Shown here in pieces: positions 9,590 to 18,769 of a DNA stretch of 64,000 nt. The translations under genes and the position numbers were made by a program. Positions within the stretch are counted from its first letter, which is position 1; each line of letters starts with the position of its first letter. The DNA is from Rhynchopus sp. YZ270_cl-10. Lineage: Eukaryota > Euglenozoa > Diplonemea > Diplonemida > Diplonemidae. Under the pieces are notes generated by a model that did not search any database, had not been told where the DNA came from, and saw only the letters and a program-made list of their open reading frames with translations. Location of the stretch: the NCBI GenBank assembly GCA_964035575.1, contig OZ037877.1, positions 620,001-684,000 on the forward strand, in the 5' to 3' direction.

Positions 9590-9985
9590 TAACCCAAAGG
9601 CGTGGCAGAGAGACTCCGTAGAGCGACTCTGGCCTGACCGCTGGCCATTTATGCTCCGGGTGCGAGCACCCATCATAGCATAGGGGGGCCAGCCTGACCC
9701 AGCATTTATATACCCTGCCAGGGTGAACTTGCATAAAAGAGGGCAGGGGCGTTTAGACCCTGAGGACTAGGGGAAGTCCCGCATACCCCAACAGAAAGAC
9801 AAAGGCTATGCACTGGTGATATAGGAGAGGCAGGGTTGCTGAAAAACAAAAAGACCCTGAAGGCACAAAAACGCCCCGCATACCCCTCCTCGCCTCCTGT
9901 TTTGTAATCTCTCAGGTAGGAGACATCGGTTCGAGCGGTCAACACCTTCATAGAGTTTCTGGAGGAACGGACCCCCGGATGCAAT
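9590..9985 (-). repeat. About 400-nt noncoding element, related to 31499-31897
   Basis: Read on the minus strand, it starts with CCTGGGCTGGACCTTAAATT, GCATCCGGGGG and a GAAACTCTATGAAGGT block. It ends with CTGTAAGGACGTCCATG. The same blocks, in the same order, occur on the plus strand at 31515-31830 with divergent middles. No open frame is conserved between the copies, so an RNA-derived repeat or a degraded element is likely. Confidence 0.6.
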
Positions 9986-10276
9986 TTAAGGTCCAGCCCA
10001 GGACCAAAAGGTAAAAGAAAAAGAAGGGATTTTTTTGTTGTAAAGATGACAAAAGCCTTGTGTTTGCCTAGTCACCGTAATACAAAGCACACCACTGAAC
10101 AGACAATTTCAGTTTCTTTAACTTTTTGTTTTTGAAACAGAAAAAAAAACTGTACTTTTGGTGAGAATTGAAGAGGGGGGATATGGGTCGGCCGGAATAT
10201 AGTGCGGCGCATAGAAATAGAGCAATGTGACAGGCCAAACAAGGGCCCGTCATAGTGGAAAAAAAAGAGAGAAAAA

Positions 10277-10308
10277 TAAGATGAACCGAAGCCTTTGCTA
10301 GGTCACCT
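10277..10308 (+). repeat. GCCTC-loop hairpin family, divergent copy
   Basis: AAGATGAACC followed by GAAGCCTTTGCTAGGTCACC. It keeps the AAGATGA leader and TCACC tail of the family, with a weakened stem. Confidence 0.45.
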
Positions 10309-10502
10309 ATAAAAACTGTGTATAGAATAAAAACAAAAACAGAGAGAGAGGAAGTAAACCAAAATGTCGTAGTTAGGGTGTCGGGGGGGTGTGGAGAAGA
10401 CTACGGAGAAGAAGGAGACCGTCGTTCTTCTTCTGCGTTCTGGGCTGATGCCGTGTCCACACCCTCACCTTCCCGTAGGCGGTGAGGCGTCTGCTCTGGT
10501 GC

Positions 10503-11495
10503 TCACCCGAGGACTTTGCACGACCAGCCGTTTCCTGGTGTGCAGGTGCTGAGGCACTGTGCGTACCACTGCGACTGTTCGTAGCACTGTGTGCCGCTTT
10601 CACAGCATGCCGTTGAGCCAAGGCAGTTCGCCCATTTGGACAGCGTCGACCCTGTGCATGCACTGGACGGTGCTGGTGGTGTTGGCGGTACAGGCACCGG
10701 CACTGTGGGCACAGGTGCAGGAGGCGTGGGTGGGGATGTTGCCGGTGGTGTCGAGGCCTGCATGCACTCTGCGTACCACGCGTCGAACTGCGCACACGGC
10801 GTCCCTGCTGCAGCACAGCAGCTGGCATCACGCTTGCACGCATTGTACACACAGAAGACAGACGAGGCACAGGTAGTGGGGGTCGGTACAGGTACAGGCA
10901 CCGTGGGTACAGGCACAGGTGGGCTGACACCACCAGAGAACATGACGTCAATCACGTTGAAGAAGCTGTTCGATGTGTCACCCACATCCCACACACTCAG
11001 AATGATGTGGTACCCCTCCAGCGTCGGCACGTTGCAGGTGTGGTCCGTCGTCATCGGCGGCTGCTTCATGCCTCCGTCCACAACACAGAACGGCGCGTCC
11101 TCAAACGTTGCGCGTGTCAGCGGTGCATTCGGGTTCCACCCTGCCCGCGTCATGTAGTACGTGTAGTCCTTCGTCACGTGGTTTGCGTTGAACGTCCACG
11201 TGAACTTCGTGGCCCCACCCGACATCGGCACCTTCCCCCAGCGCGTCGCCGTCTGTTCGTTCAGCTCTGGGAAACGCGAGTGCCCGCCTCCTGCCGCAAT
11301 AGTTCCGTCTGCCGGCCACCCGTCCGGGCCCTCGATGCTGAAGGGCTCCCACATGATCTGCCCGCAGTTCGTATTCTTTTCTGAAGCGGGGGTGTGGATG
11401 TTCGAACAGAGCTCCGCACGCGACGGCGGGTCTATGATGTGCCCGTGTCCGTACGCATGCGACACACACAGCAGCACGCAGAGGGTACGTGCCAT
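10503..11495 (-). CDS. Secreted AA10 lytic polysaccharide monooxygenase with two Cys-rich CBM1-like modules
   Basis: A 330-residue copper enzyme that cleaves chitin or cellulose oxidatively outside the cell. A short signal peptide (MARTLCVLLCVSHAYG) precedes HGHIIDPPSRAELC, the mature N-terminal His of the AA10 copper brace. The second brace His is in FNANHVTKDYTYYMT, and a Phe occupies the axial position in SNSFFNVIDV. The catalytic domain ends at about residue 195. Two Pro/Val/Thr-rich linkers then separate two modules of about 40 residues, ending in CAQFDAWYAECM and CYEQSQWYAQCL, which resemble fungal-type cellulose-binding CBM1 motifs. Starting at 11519 would add eight residues and a longer signal peptide. 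AA10 is mainly bacterial but is known in some eukaryotes. Substrate specificity is not deducible. Confidence 0.9.
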   Translation of the reverse strand: MARTLCVLLCVSHAYGHGHIIDPPSRAELCSNIHTPASEKNTNCGQIMWEPFSIEGPDGWPADGTIAAGGGHSRFPELNEQTATRWGKVPMSGGATKFTWTFNANHVTKDYTYYMTRAGWNPNAPLTRATFEDAPFCVVDGGMKQPPMTTDHTCNVPTLEGYHIILSVWDVGDTSNSFFNVIDVMFSGGVSPPVPVPTVPVPVPTPTTCASSVFCVYNACKRDASCCAAAGTPCAQFDAWYAECMQASTPPATSPPTPPAPVPTVPVPVPPTPPAPSSACTGSTLSKWANCLGSTACCESGTQCYEQSQWYAQCLSTCTPGNGWSCKVLG

Positions 11496-11902
11496 GCTGT
11501 GGGGCTCCAAGGTGGTCATAATGTTGTCCGGCCTTTTTGAATCTGTGTTGAAGTTGATGAAGGGGAGGGGGGGGATTAGTAGATGCAACACGTTACGGAG
11601 TACGCTTGGCATGCACTGCTGTGTCGGTGAGGGTTGTAAAGAGCTTCCTCAAGATGGCAGCCAGGTTAAGAAGAAAACAATGTGGTGTTCACCGCTGTTC
11701 GCTAGCGACGTGGGGGAAGGGTTGAGGGCAGGAACAGTGTTGAAAAAGGTGATAAAATGAAGAATACGGGTGTGTGGGGGTGTCGTAGCCTTGATGGAAA
11801 CTCACGCTTCCCAAACTCCTTTCATTTTTTACGCTGTTTTTTTTTTTTTTTTTTTTGTTTTTTTTTTTTTTGTTTTTTTGTCATTGTTTTTTTTATTTTG
11901 TA

Positions 11903-11986
11903 GTATCGACAACGACCCTATCCGAAGAATAGGTTGTGCACAACAAACTCGCCCGAAGGCTAACTGAATTGCAAAGGTATAGATGG
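11903..11986 (+). ncRNA. Structured repeat family 4, copy 1
   Basis: GTATCGACAACGACC leads into CCTAT/ATAGG (stem 1), then GCC-CGAA-GGC (stem 2) and GGTATAGATGG at the end. It follows a T run. Base pairs of both stems change in a compensated way between the five copies. No promoter or expression evidence is available. Confidence 0.5.
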
Positions 11987-12077
11987 ACATCATCCTCCTT
12001 TTTTGTCTTTTTTTTTTTGAGGCTAGTGGAAGCTAACTGTAGAAATCTCATACAAAAAATAAATAAAAATAAAATGC

Positions 12078-12112
12078 AAGATGAACCTAAGCCTCACGAG
12101 CTTAACCACCTT
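12078..12112 (+). repeat. GCCTC-loop hairpin family copy
   Basis: AAGATGAACCTAAGC, loop CTCACGA, then GCTTAACCACC. The CTAAGC/GCTTA(A) stem is kept except for one end pair. Confidence 0.6.
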
Positions 12113-12137
12113 TAAAATATGGGGTACGGGAGGGGGG

Positions 12138-12764
12138 CAGGTGTAGCCGTAATTCCGGGGGTCAAAACCCGCGATCCCCGATCCCCGATCCCCGGCTTAA
12201 TTTAGGGGGGGTTTTATGAGGAAAAATCAGGAAAACGGTAAAAAAATGTCAAAAATCTGTTCGTTTGCACACTGTGAAAAAAATCGCGACCCACCGCTGA
12301 AAGCGCAAGGTGTTAACCTTGTGAGAGCCTGTGAGAGCTTACTGAGAGCTTATGAGGTCCTGTTTTCATAGCGCACAGTACATAGAGTACACACAGTTCA
12401 CACCGAAAACACTTGCATTTGCATTTCCGGAATCCGTCCGGCCAGTGGTGGGGTCAATTTGCCGAAATGGACAAGTTCTCGTTTTTGGTCAATTTCCGCA
12501 CACAGTATACACAGGGGATTGTTCGGGTGCCTATATTTTTTCGGCCCAACCCCCACGCAAGAAAGCAGGGTATTTTTCCACCCCCAGAAAATGCCGTTAT
12601 TGGAAAGATTGGGATCCTCTGAATCCAAATCCGTGTTCCGGCCCAGGATTCAAATTGATCCTTAAATCTAATATTGCTAAGGCAGCATTTCCCATGCAGT
12701 TTGTTAGGGGGAAAATCTGGGAATTTTGGCCCGGGGATCGATCCCCGACTTACGGCTACACCTG
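12138..12764. mobile_element. hAT-like MITE with 8-bp target-site duplication
   Basis: The ends CAGGTGTAGCCGTAA and TTACGGCTACACCTG are perfect inverted repeats. Flanks of GAGGGGGG (12130-12137 and 12765-12772) form an 8-bp duplication. A CAG(G/T)G-type terminus with 8-bp duplications is the hAT pattern. There is no coding capacity; the interior contains a TGGGGTCAATTTGCCGAAAT segment also found at about 7040, suggesting nested or shared modules. Confidence 0.75.
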
Positions 12765-12830
12765 GAGGGGGGGGGGGGATAATTGCCTCTGAATCTGGTT
12801 TTTCATTCAAAAAAAAAAAATTTTTTTTTT

Positions 12831-12865
12831 TGCAAGATGAATGCCTCTCGTGCACATACATCAAG
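12831..12865 (+). repeat. GCCTC-loop hairpin family copy
   Basis: TGCAAGATGAATGC, CTCTCGT, GCACATACATC. Short stem ATGC/GCA(C)AT with the conserved loop. Confidence 0.55.
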
Positions 12866-13039
12866 AAAAAAGGAAATATAAAAACTTGAAAGACGGGCAG
12901 AGCCCGCGGACCTCCCCCGAAAATTAATTATGCACCCCCTTCCAACCCCCGTCCCGCCCAAAAAACAAAAAAAAAAAAAACCTCTCCCGAGCTTTCTCCG
13001 TCCGCTGACAAGCTAGTCACAGGAAGAAGAAGATCAAAA

Positions 13040-13275
13040 CTCGGTCGAGCCCGGGCGCGCTTCGCGCGCCCGGGTCCCCACCCCAGCTCAAGTTGGGGGC
13101 CTCCGGCGGAATGTGAGAATTGCTCGGTTATCCGACGGCGGAGTTCGGCACTTTATTGATATTTGCACCAGGCACACATGGTGCACGAATTATCAGTAAC
13201 CTCAGTTTTTTTACAAAAGAAACGGCGGTATGTCACCCAAAGGTTCCAAGCGAAGCCACGGTACGCAACATTTCA
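13040..13275 (-). repeat. Dispersed repeat, copy B (inverted partner of 6300-6535)
   Basis: Reverse-oriented relative of 6300-6535 over about 235 bp, including the CCCGGGCGCG..CGCGCCCGGG hairpin and GCGAAGCCACGGTACGCAACA end. The module GCGCCGCAGGCGCACGGTAC follows at 13345-13364. Confidence 0.75.
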
Positions 13276-14669
13276 AAAAAATGCGCTTAAAATTGTACAT
13301 TTTTACAGGCAAACAATGTCACGGGAATGGTGTGATGCAGGCTTGCGCCGCAGGCGCACGGTACGCTACTTTTTTCCTTTCGCCATGCTGCGTGCTTCCT
13401 TTTCCTTCGACGTTTGACCAATTGAGTCCGGCTCGATGGTATCTCAAAAAATTCCCCATAATATGGGCCCCTCCTCCCCCCCAAAAAAAAATCCAAAACC
13501 CCCGTCCCTGGACGGGGGTTTGGGACGGGGGTCGGTTTTTGGAAAATAATTGACCCCCGTCCGGGACGGGGTGAACGGGGGTGTTCCGCGGACTCTGAAG
13601 ACGGGGTTGTGTTACGTGTACAGCATCTTATTAATACTCTGACTAAAGACTAAAACACTTCCTAGGAGGGGGCAGGCGGGCACATAACTTTACCCCTCGA
13701 AACCTTTATCCACAAAAAATTTTAAATGGTTGTAGACAACAAAAGGTGTTGCCAGTTTTCAATGAGAGTGCTATTGCTATTTTTTTTTTTGCAGGGAAGG
13801 GGGGTGAGTTAAAAAAAATTCTTCATTGATCTCCTTTCATCCACAAGAAAAAGAAATAATCAAAATGAAGCTGAAGGTCGCACCACTCCTGGCCAAATAA
13901 AAGTGAAGTTATGAATACAGGCACCTCCCGCTGACCTACGCATCGTGCCAGCTGGATGAAAGCACAAATAAAAAGCGGGTGCATGACCGGGGTGCACTGT
14001 GAGTCGACCCCAACCATGCAGTCCTGCAATCCATTTCGAGGTTGACATCTGGAAAAAAAAAAAAAAAATAGTCTGGTGCTCCTGACGACCCCATTTTGCG
14101 TACTTCTTATGTACTTGTTGCGCACTTTGTGCACAAAAAAAAATAATACAATGCCCTATATTGCGTACTTGTTGCGTACTTAGTGCGTAGTTGTTGCGTA
14201 CTTGGTATTTTTTATTTCTGGGGTACCAATAGTTGAAATGTGCTGAAAACGCGGCTTGGTCGAGCTCATGCAAAAGGGTGGAACAAAAAAAAAAAATGTT
14301 GAAAACAGAAAAACAAAGAAGAAGAGAGAGAAGTTGAAAGTGCAAACGCCTCACTCAAAAAAAATTAAAGGCCAAAAAAAGAGTTGGCCTTTTCTTTTGT
14401 AACTGTATGATATGCGAATAACTAAACGTGGACATAACCGAGCGAAACAACTGTGATGTAAAATGTTGAGTAAAAAAATAGGGGAAGGAGAAAAAAAAAA
14501 AAAGCTTTTAAAAAACCCCCCCCTCTTTTTGCACAATATTGAGTAGAAAAAAATAGTACAAAATAGTAATGTGGCGAACAGACCAAAGAAGGATTACTGT
14601 GGATGTCTTATTGTTCTTGTCTGATCCTCGTTTGATTGTTGCCATTGACGAACAAAAAAGAAAAATTTT

Positions 14670-14706
14670 ATAAGATGACCCTAAGCCTCTCGTGCTTAGT
14701 CACCTT
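14670..14706 (+). repeat. GCCTC-loop hairpin family, near-consensus copy
   Basis: TAAGATGACC, then CTAAGC-CTCTCGT-GCTTAG, then TCACCTT. A perfect 6-bp stem with a 7-nt loop; it follows an A/T-rich run. Confidence 0.7.
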
Positions 14707-15429
14707 ACAAAAGAAAAAAAAGTGTCGCTTGCCGTTCCCTCACCCTCCCTTCTTGTAGTTGTTTGCGTTGGCGCTTCTACACACACTATCTCTCACCTTG
14801 TAGGGTGGTGTTGTGGAGCACGGTTGGGTTGAGTGAACGACATTGACACTTTTCCGCAAAGTAGTGTGCGTAAGGAAGAACAAAAAAAAATGTAACTTGG
14901 AGAAAAAGAAAAATAAACAATCGTGTGTGCACAGATTTAACACCCCCATCCTCTCCAGAACGCCAATTTCACTACTTGGACATAATATGGGCAAAAAAAC
15001 CCTAAAATTTCGGCAAAAAAAAAAAATATTTCGCCTTTTCTATGGGGCGTACTCAATATGAGGGTCCAAGGTGTGACAAGAGAGAGCGGATACCTGCGCC
15101 ACGTTGTATTTTATTTTCCTATTGTATCAACAAAAAACCCCCACCCCCTAATAGCAAACCACCTAAGTGGAAAAAGCCTGTAAGGTCTGTACTCAATATT
15201 CGACTGAAATGTTTGCGTCGTAAAATACACCCTTCCATTTTGTATGCAGGGAGAATAGGGTGAATCAATGTCCTAAGGCTGGCCTTGGAACTGCATGAGT
15301 GAAGCAATTTGCTTGCTTTAAAAAAAAAAAAAAACTTATGAAGAGTTCAGGGGTCGCGCTAACTTGCTACCGACTACCGTAGATTTTTGGCGATTTTGCT
15401 TGGTACGTTTTTTTTTTGCAAACCGGGGT

Positions 15430-15690
15430 TTCCTTAAGAAAATCAGAGAAACTCGTATTTCATTGTAAGGGTACCATAGCGCGTTTTTGCACACACATGT
15501 GACCCCACCGTGGAGAGCAATCGGCTCGCGCAATCAAAAGAAAGCAGAGAAAAGGGAAAAGAAAAAAGACAAAAGTTGGGTACCGTGCGCCTGCGGCGCT
15601 ACGTACTATTCTCAGTCAAGAACACCACAATTTCATCTGAAGCTGTGTTTTCAGACTTCAAAATGACCCTTCTTTACGAGAATCAGCAGT
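15430..15690 (+). repeat. Repeat block, first of two similar units
   Basis: The block holds TTAAGAAAATCAGAGAAACTC, then TGTGACCCCACCGTGGAGAG, CAATCGGCTCG, the module GTACCGTGCGCCTGCGGCGC (15580-15599) and a CACAATTTCAT..GAAGCTG..TTTTCAGAC end. It is repeated with differences at 15840-16100, including the module at 15997-16016. Confidence 0.75.
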
Positions 15691-15839
15691 CTCGAAAAAT
15701 GCGCAGGAATAAAAAATGGTGAGAACTTAAATACCGAAAACTCGCCCATTTTTCCAAAATGACCCCATCACTTTCTGCAATTGCACGATGCAATCAACAA
15801 AAACGCCTACCCCTTTTTCGTGATCTGGGAACATGCTTT

Positions 15840-16100
15840 CAGGGGTTTCCTTACTAAAACCAGCGAATCTCACATTTCATAGTAAGGGTACTTTAGAGTG
15901 TTTTTGTACACACATGTGACCCCACCGTGGAGAGCAATCGGCTCGTACAATCAAAAGAACGCAGAGAAACGGGAAAAAGAAAACGACAAAAGTTGGGTAC
16001 CGTGCGCCTGCGGCGCTACCTACTGTTCTCAGTGGTGTCAAAAAACGCCACAATTTCATATGAAGCTGGGTTTTCAGACCTGAAAATGACCCTTGTTTAA
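15840..16100 (+). repeat. Repeat block, second of two similar units
   Basis: Direct-oriented relative of 15430-15690, followed by a stretch shared with about 7360-7560 (AAGTCACAAAATTTTTGTCC and the GGGATTGGC..GGAAATGCCA segment). The composite looks like repeated insertion and duplication of one MITE family. Confidence 0.75.
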
Positions 16101-17251
16101 GAGTATGGGTTCATATTTTGTGAAAATTTAAGTCACAAAATTTTTGTCCATTTTTCCGTATATACCCCACCACAGAACGGGATTGGCTCGGAAATGCCAC
16201 AAAACACTGTTTTTTCACCCCCTGGTGCACAGCTGTTTCAGGTACGTTTTTTGGTACCGTTTTTCCATTTTTTCGCCGGTTTTCCCCAAAGTTAGCGCGA
16301 CCCCTGGAAGAGTTCCACAAAATCCTATTTTTTTTTTTTTTTTTTGTCAAAGAGAAAATGATGGTAAATATGAAGCCTTAGTTACTAGAGTAGAAAAAGG
16401 AAAGAAAAGTGTAATTTCATATACTTTCCATTCAGAAGAAGCAAAATAAAAAGGTTGAAAGTTGAATAGCCTCAGGTGCATACATCTCCTTAGAGCAAAG
16501 ATGTGACGGAATATTGGGCGGCAAAGAGGACGCTGCAGGAACGCTTGTATACTTGAGACATTTTTTACAAAAAAAAAAAAAATAAAATAAAATAAAAAAA
16601 GTGAAGTTGGTGCAAACAAAACAAAAAAAAAAGTAGAATTCAAAAAAAAAAAAAAAATGTTGGTAAAATTACCCAAAAATAGTAAATAAAATTGAAAATA
16701 CAAAATCCCTCTCATGACAGTGTACTTTTGGTGCATGACCAGTCTACCGGAGGACCCCTCAACCATGCAGTCCTACAATCCATAAAGAAACCTTGCGATA
16801 TGAAAGGACCCTGGAAACGAGCATCTTTTTTAAAAAGGCAAATGAAGGCCTTTTGAATGAATGAAGAAAATACCTCCATTTGTGGCACAATCGAAGCGCA
16901 AATTTTTACAAAGTCTTTCCAAAGTGTTGACAAAGTAAAAAAAAAGAGGTCGCGATTAAATATGAGCAATGAAAAAACCCCGACCAAAAAATTTTACAAA
17001 GTCTTTATGATGTACTATGCAATCTTCGACCACACCATTTTTGGTATCTAAAAAGAGAAACAAAAGATTATTATTTTTGATAAATTGTTGGAGTAGTGTA
17101 GTTGCCTCGGATTGTGTTGCCACAGTTTGTGCAATATCCACTGTCTTTTTTTTTTTCCGTCCGATGAACCTACGCTTCAGGGCTTAGTCGCCTTCATTAC
17201 AAGAATTGTTTTTTTTGAGAGACCAAAGTCAAAAAGGGGCAGAATAATAGC

Positions 17252-17355
17252 AATATTGTGATGGGAGCCCATTGGAATACGCAAAAATACATCAAATTAC
17301 ATCTCGTGTATTGTGATGTATTTTGTGTATTCCAATGGACTCCCATCACAATACT
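17252..17355. repeat. Foldback element with about 42-bp arms
   Basis: CAATATTGTGATGGGAGCCC..TACATCA on the left is mirrored by TGATGTA..GGACTCCCATCACAATACTG on the right, with a loop of about 15 nt. No target duplication is obvious. Confidence 0.8.
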
Positions 17356-17584
17356 GCCACCAATAGGGCAGAAGAGAGACGACCTGAGACGACTACTGTT
17401 GAAGTCTGCATAAGATTCGCCACTGTACATAAAAATGCAAAACAAAAAGCGAATATGACGAACATAAAAATAAAGAAAATTATTTCAACACAACATTATG
17501 CAATCAATAAATTGACAGCATAAAGAAAACAAAAAAAAAATGGGGGAGAAATGTCAGCAGGAACACAACGACAAGAAGCGAAAA

Positions 17585-17625
17585 ATTTGAAAGATAAATT
17601 GTGGCTCTTGTGAGTCACATACATA
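17585..17625 (+). repeat. GCCTC-loop hairpin family copy with a different stem
   Basis: TTGAAAGATAAAT, then TGTGGCT-CTTGTG-AGTCACA. The stem sequence differs from the consensus, but pairing is kept over 7 bp (one G-T), an informative compensated case. Confidence 0.6.
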
Positions 17626-18769
17626 CTCTGGGCAAATATTCTACTCTTGGGAACAACCCGATACTTGCTATCAAAACACACCACACATCAATCACAAATG
17701 CCCAATTTTGAGCCGGTTTGGACCAACAAACGACTCAGCGGACCTGGATACTGGACACTAACAATAAAAAAGAATGAAAAATATTAAACAATCAGATGGC
17801 AAATACGGGGTGCGACTTTTGCAAAAGACCAAAAAAAAAAAAAAACAAACTACTTGAGATAAACCAGAAATCCCAAAATCTCTTTCGAGACAACATCTCA
17901 AAAAATGTGTCAAAGAAAAAGGCATGGGACAGGGGTGTTGCAGGGGGGTGAAAGAGAAAAACTTGGAAGATAAAAATGTGTCTCACGAACAGACACCTTC
18001 ACCAAACTTGAAAAGATATGACTTCAATCGTTTGTCGCTTTTTTTTTTGAGAGGGCGGGATTTATATTGTTACTGTTTTCTTAAGGATTGTTTGCATGAG
18101 ATCATAATTGCACGTCAATAAAACCAATGAAAAAATAGAAAACAAGGTGTCAACAACCCGCTGTGCCAACGACATCAGGGTCTCGTACCCCTGATGTCGA
18201 GTATATAAAAAGACACCCACCGGGACCAGGTCCCGGGATAATCCAAAAAAAAAAAAAAAGCCAAGACGCGCAGCCACACTGCCTCAGCAGAGCAAAAGAG
18301 AACAGGACTAGTACCAAGTAAAAGGGGGTATTGGTGAGACAAGCCTCGCTGTGCTATCGTCACCAAACAAAGGGGGTAGGGGAGAGAAAGAGGCAAAAAA
18401 AAGAGGAGAATCGCATCCCTTTTCCCGCACCTCTCCTTAAAATAAAAGTAAAGTAAAAAAAAAAAAAAACTCCAGAACGGACCGGATTCAATTCTTCTTC
18501 CCCCCCACCCAACCCGCGCCCCCACACACCCATCCCCTATCATAGTAGCACCGTATATTCTGAAAATCCATTGAAATACAGCAACAACCTTCACAACACA
18601 CTGCACACCGGGTCCACCTACAAATCGTTTTGACAGGCGATATCACAACAGGTGACCCATCGTTCCGACTGATGCCACCCGGGAAAATTTCACCAACCCT
18701 TTTTTTTGTTTTTTTTTTGTTTTTTTTTCGCAATGCACTTCTCCTCCTCAACTCATTTAAGAACGTCCT

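Larger units (their letters stand above)
5871..10502. other. Gene-poor repeat region between sulfatase and LPMO
   Basis: I see no supported gene in 4.6 kb. The region contains a GC-rich block (about 6000-6165), fragments of several MITE families sharing ends such as TGGGGTCA..TTTGC (about 6870-7100), and foldback elements at 7988-8092 and 8425-8611. Short hairpin repeats and a roughly 400-nt element (9590-9985) also occur. The mobile module GTACCGTGCGCCTGCGGCGC is present in reverse at about 7150-7169. Homopolymer A and T runs are frequent. Confidence 0.6.
11496..18769. other. Gene-free repeat region between LPMO and DOP1
   Basis: About 7.3 kb with no supported gene. It contains a hAT-like MITE (12138-12764), an inverted repeat partner (13040-13275), two related blocks (15430-15690 and 15840-16100), a foldback (17252-17355), several short hairpin repeats and long T/A runs. 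Short open frames here are low-complexity or repeat-derived. Confidence 0.6.

Noticed and set aside
13496-13580. Possible gene in the GGGACGGGGGT-rich segment
   Set aside because: Short degenerate repeats of CCCCGTCC/GGACGGGG; no frame or homology.
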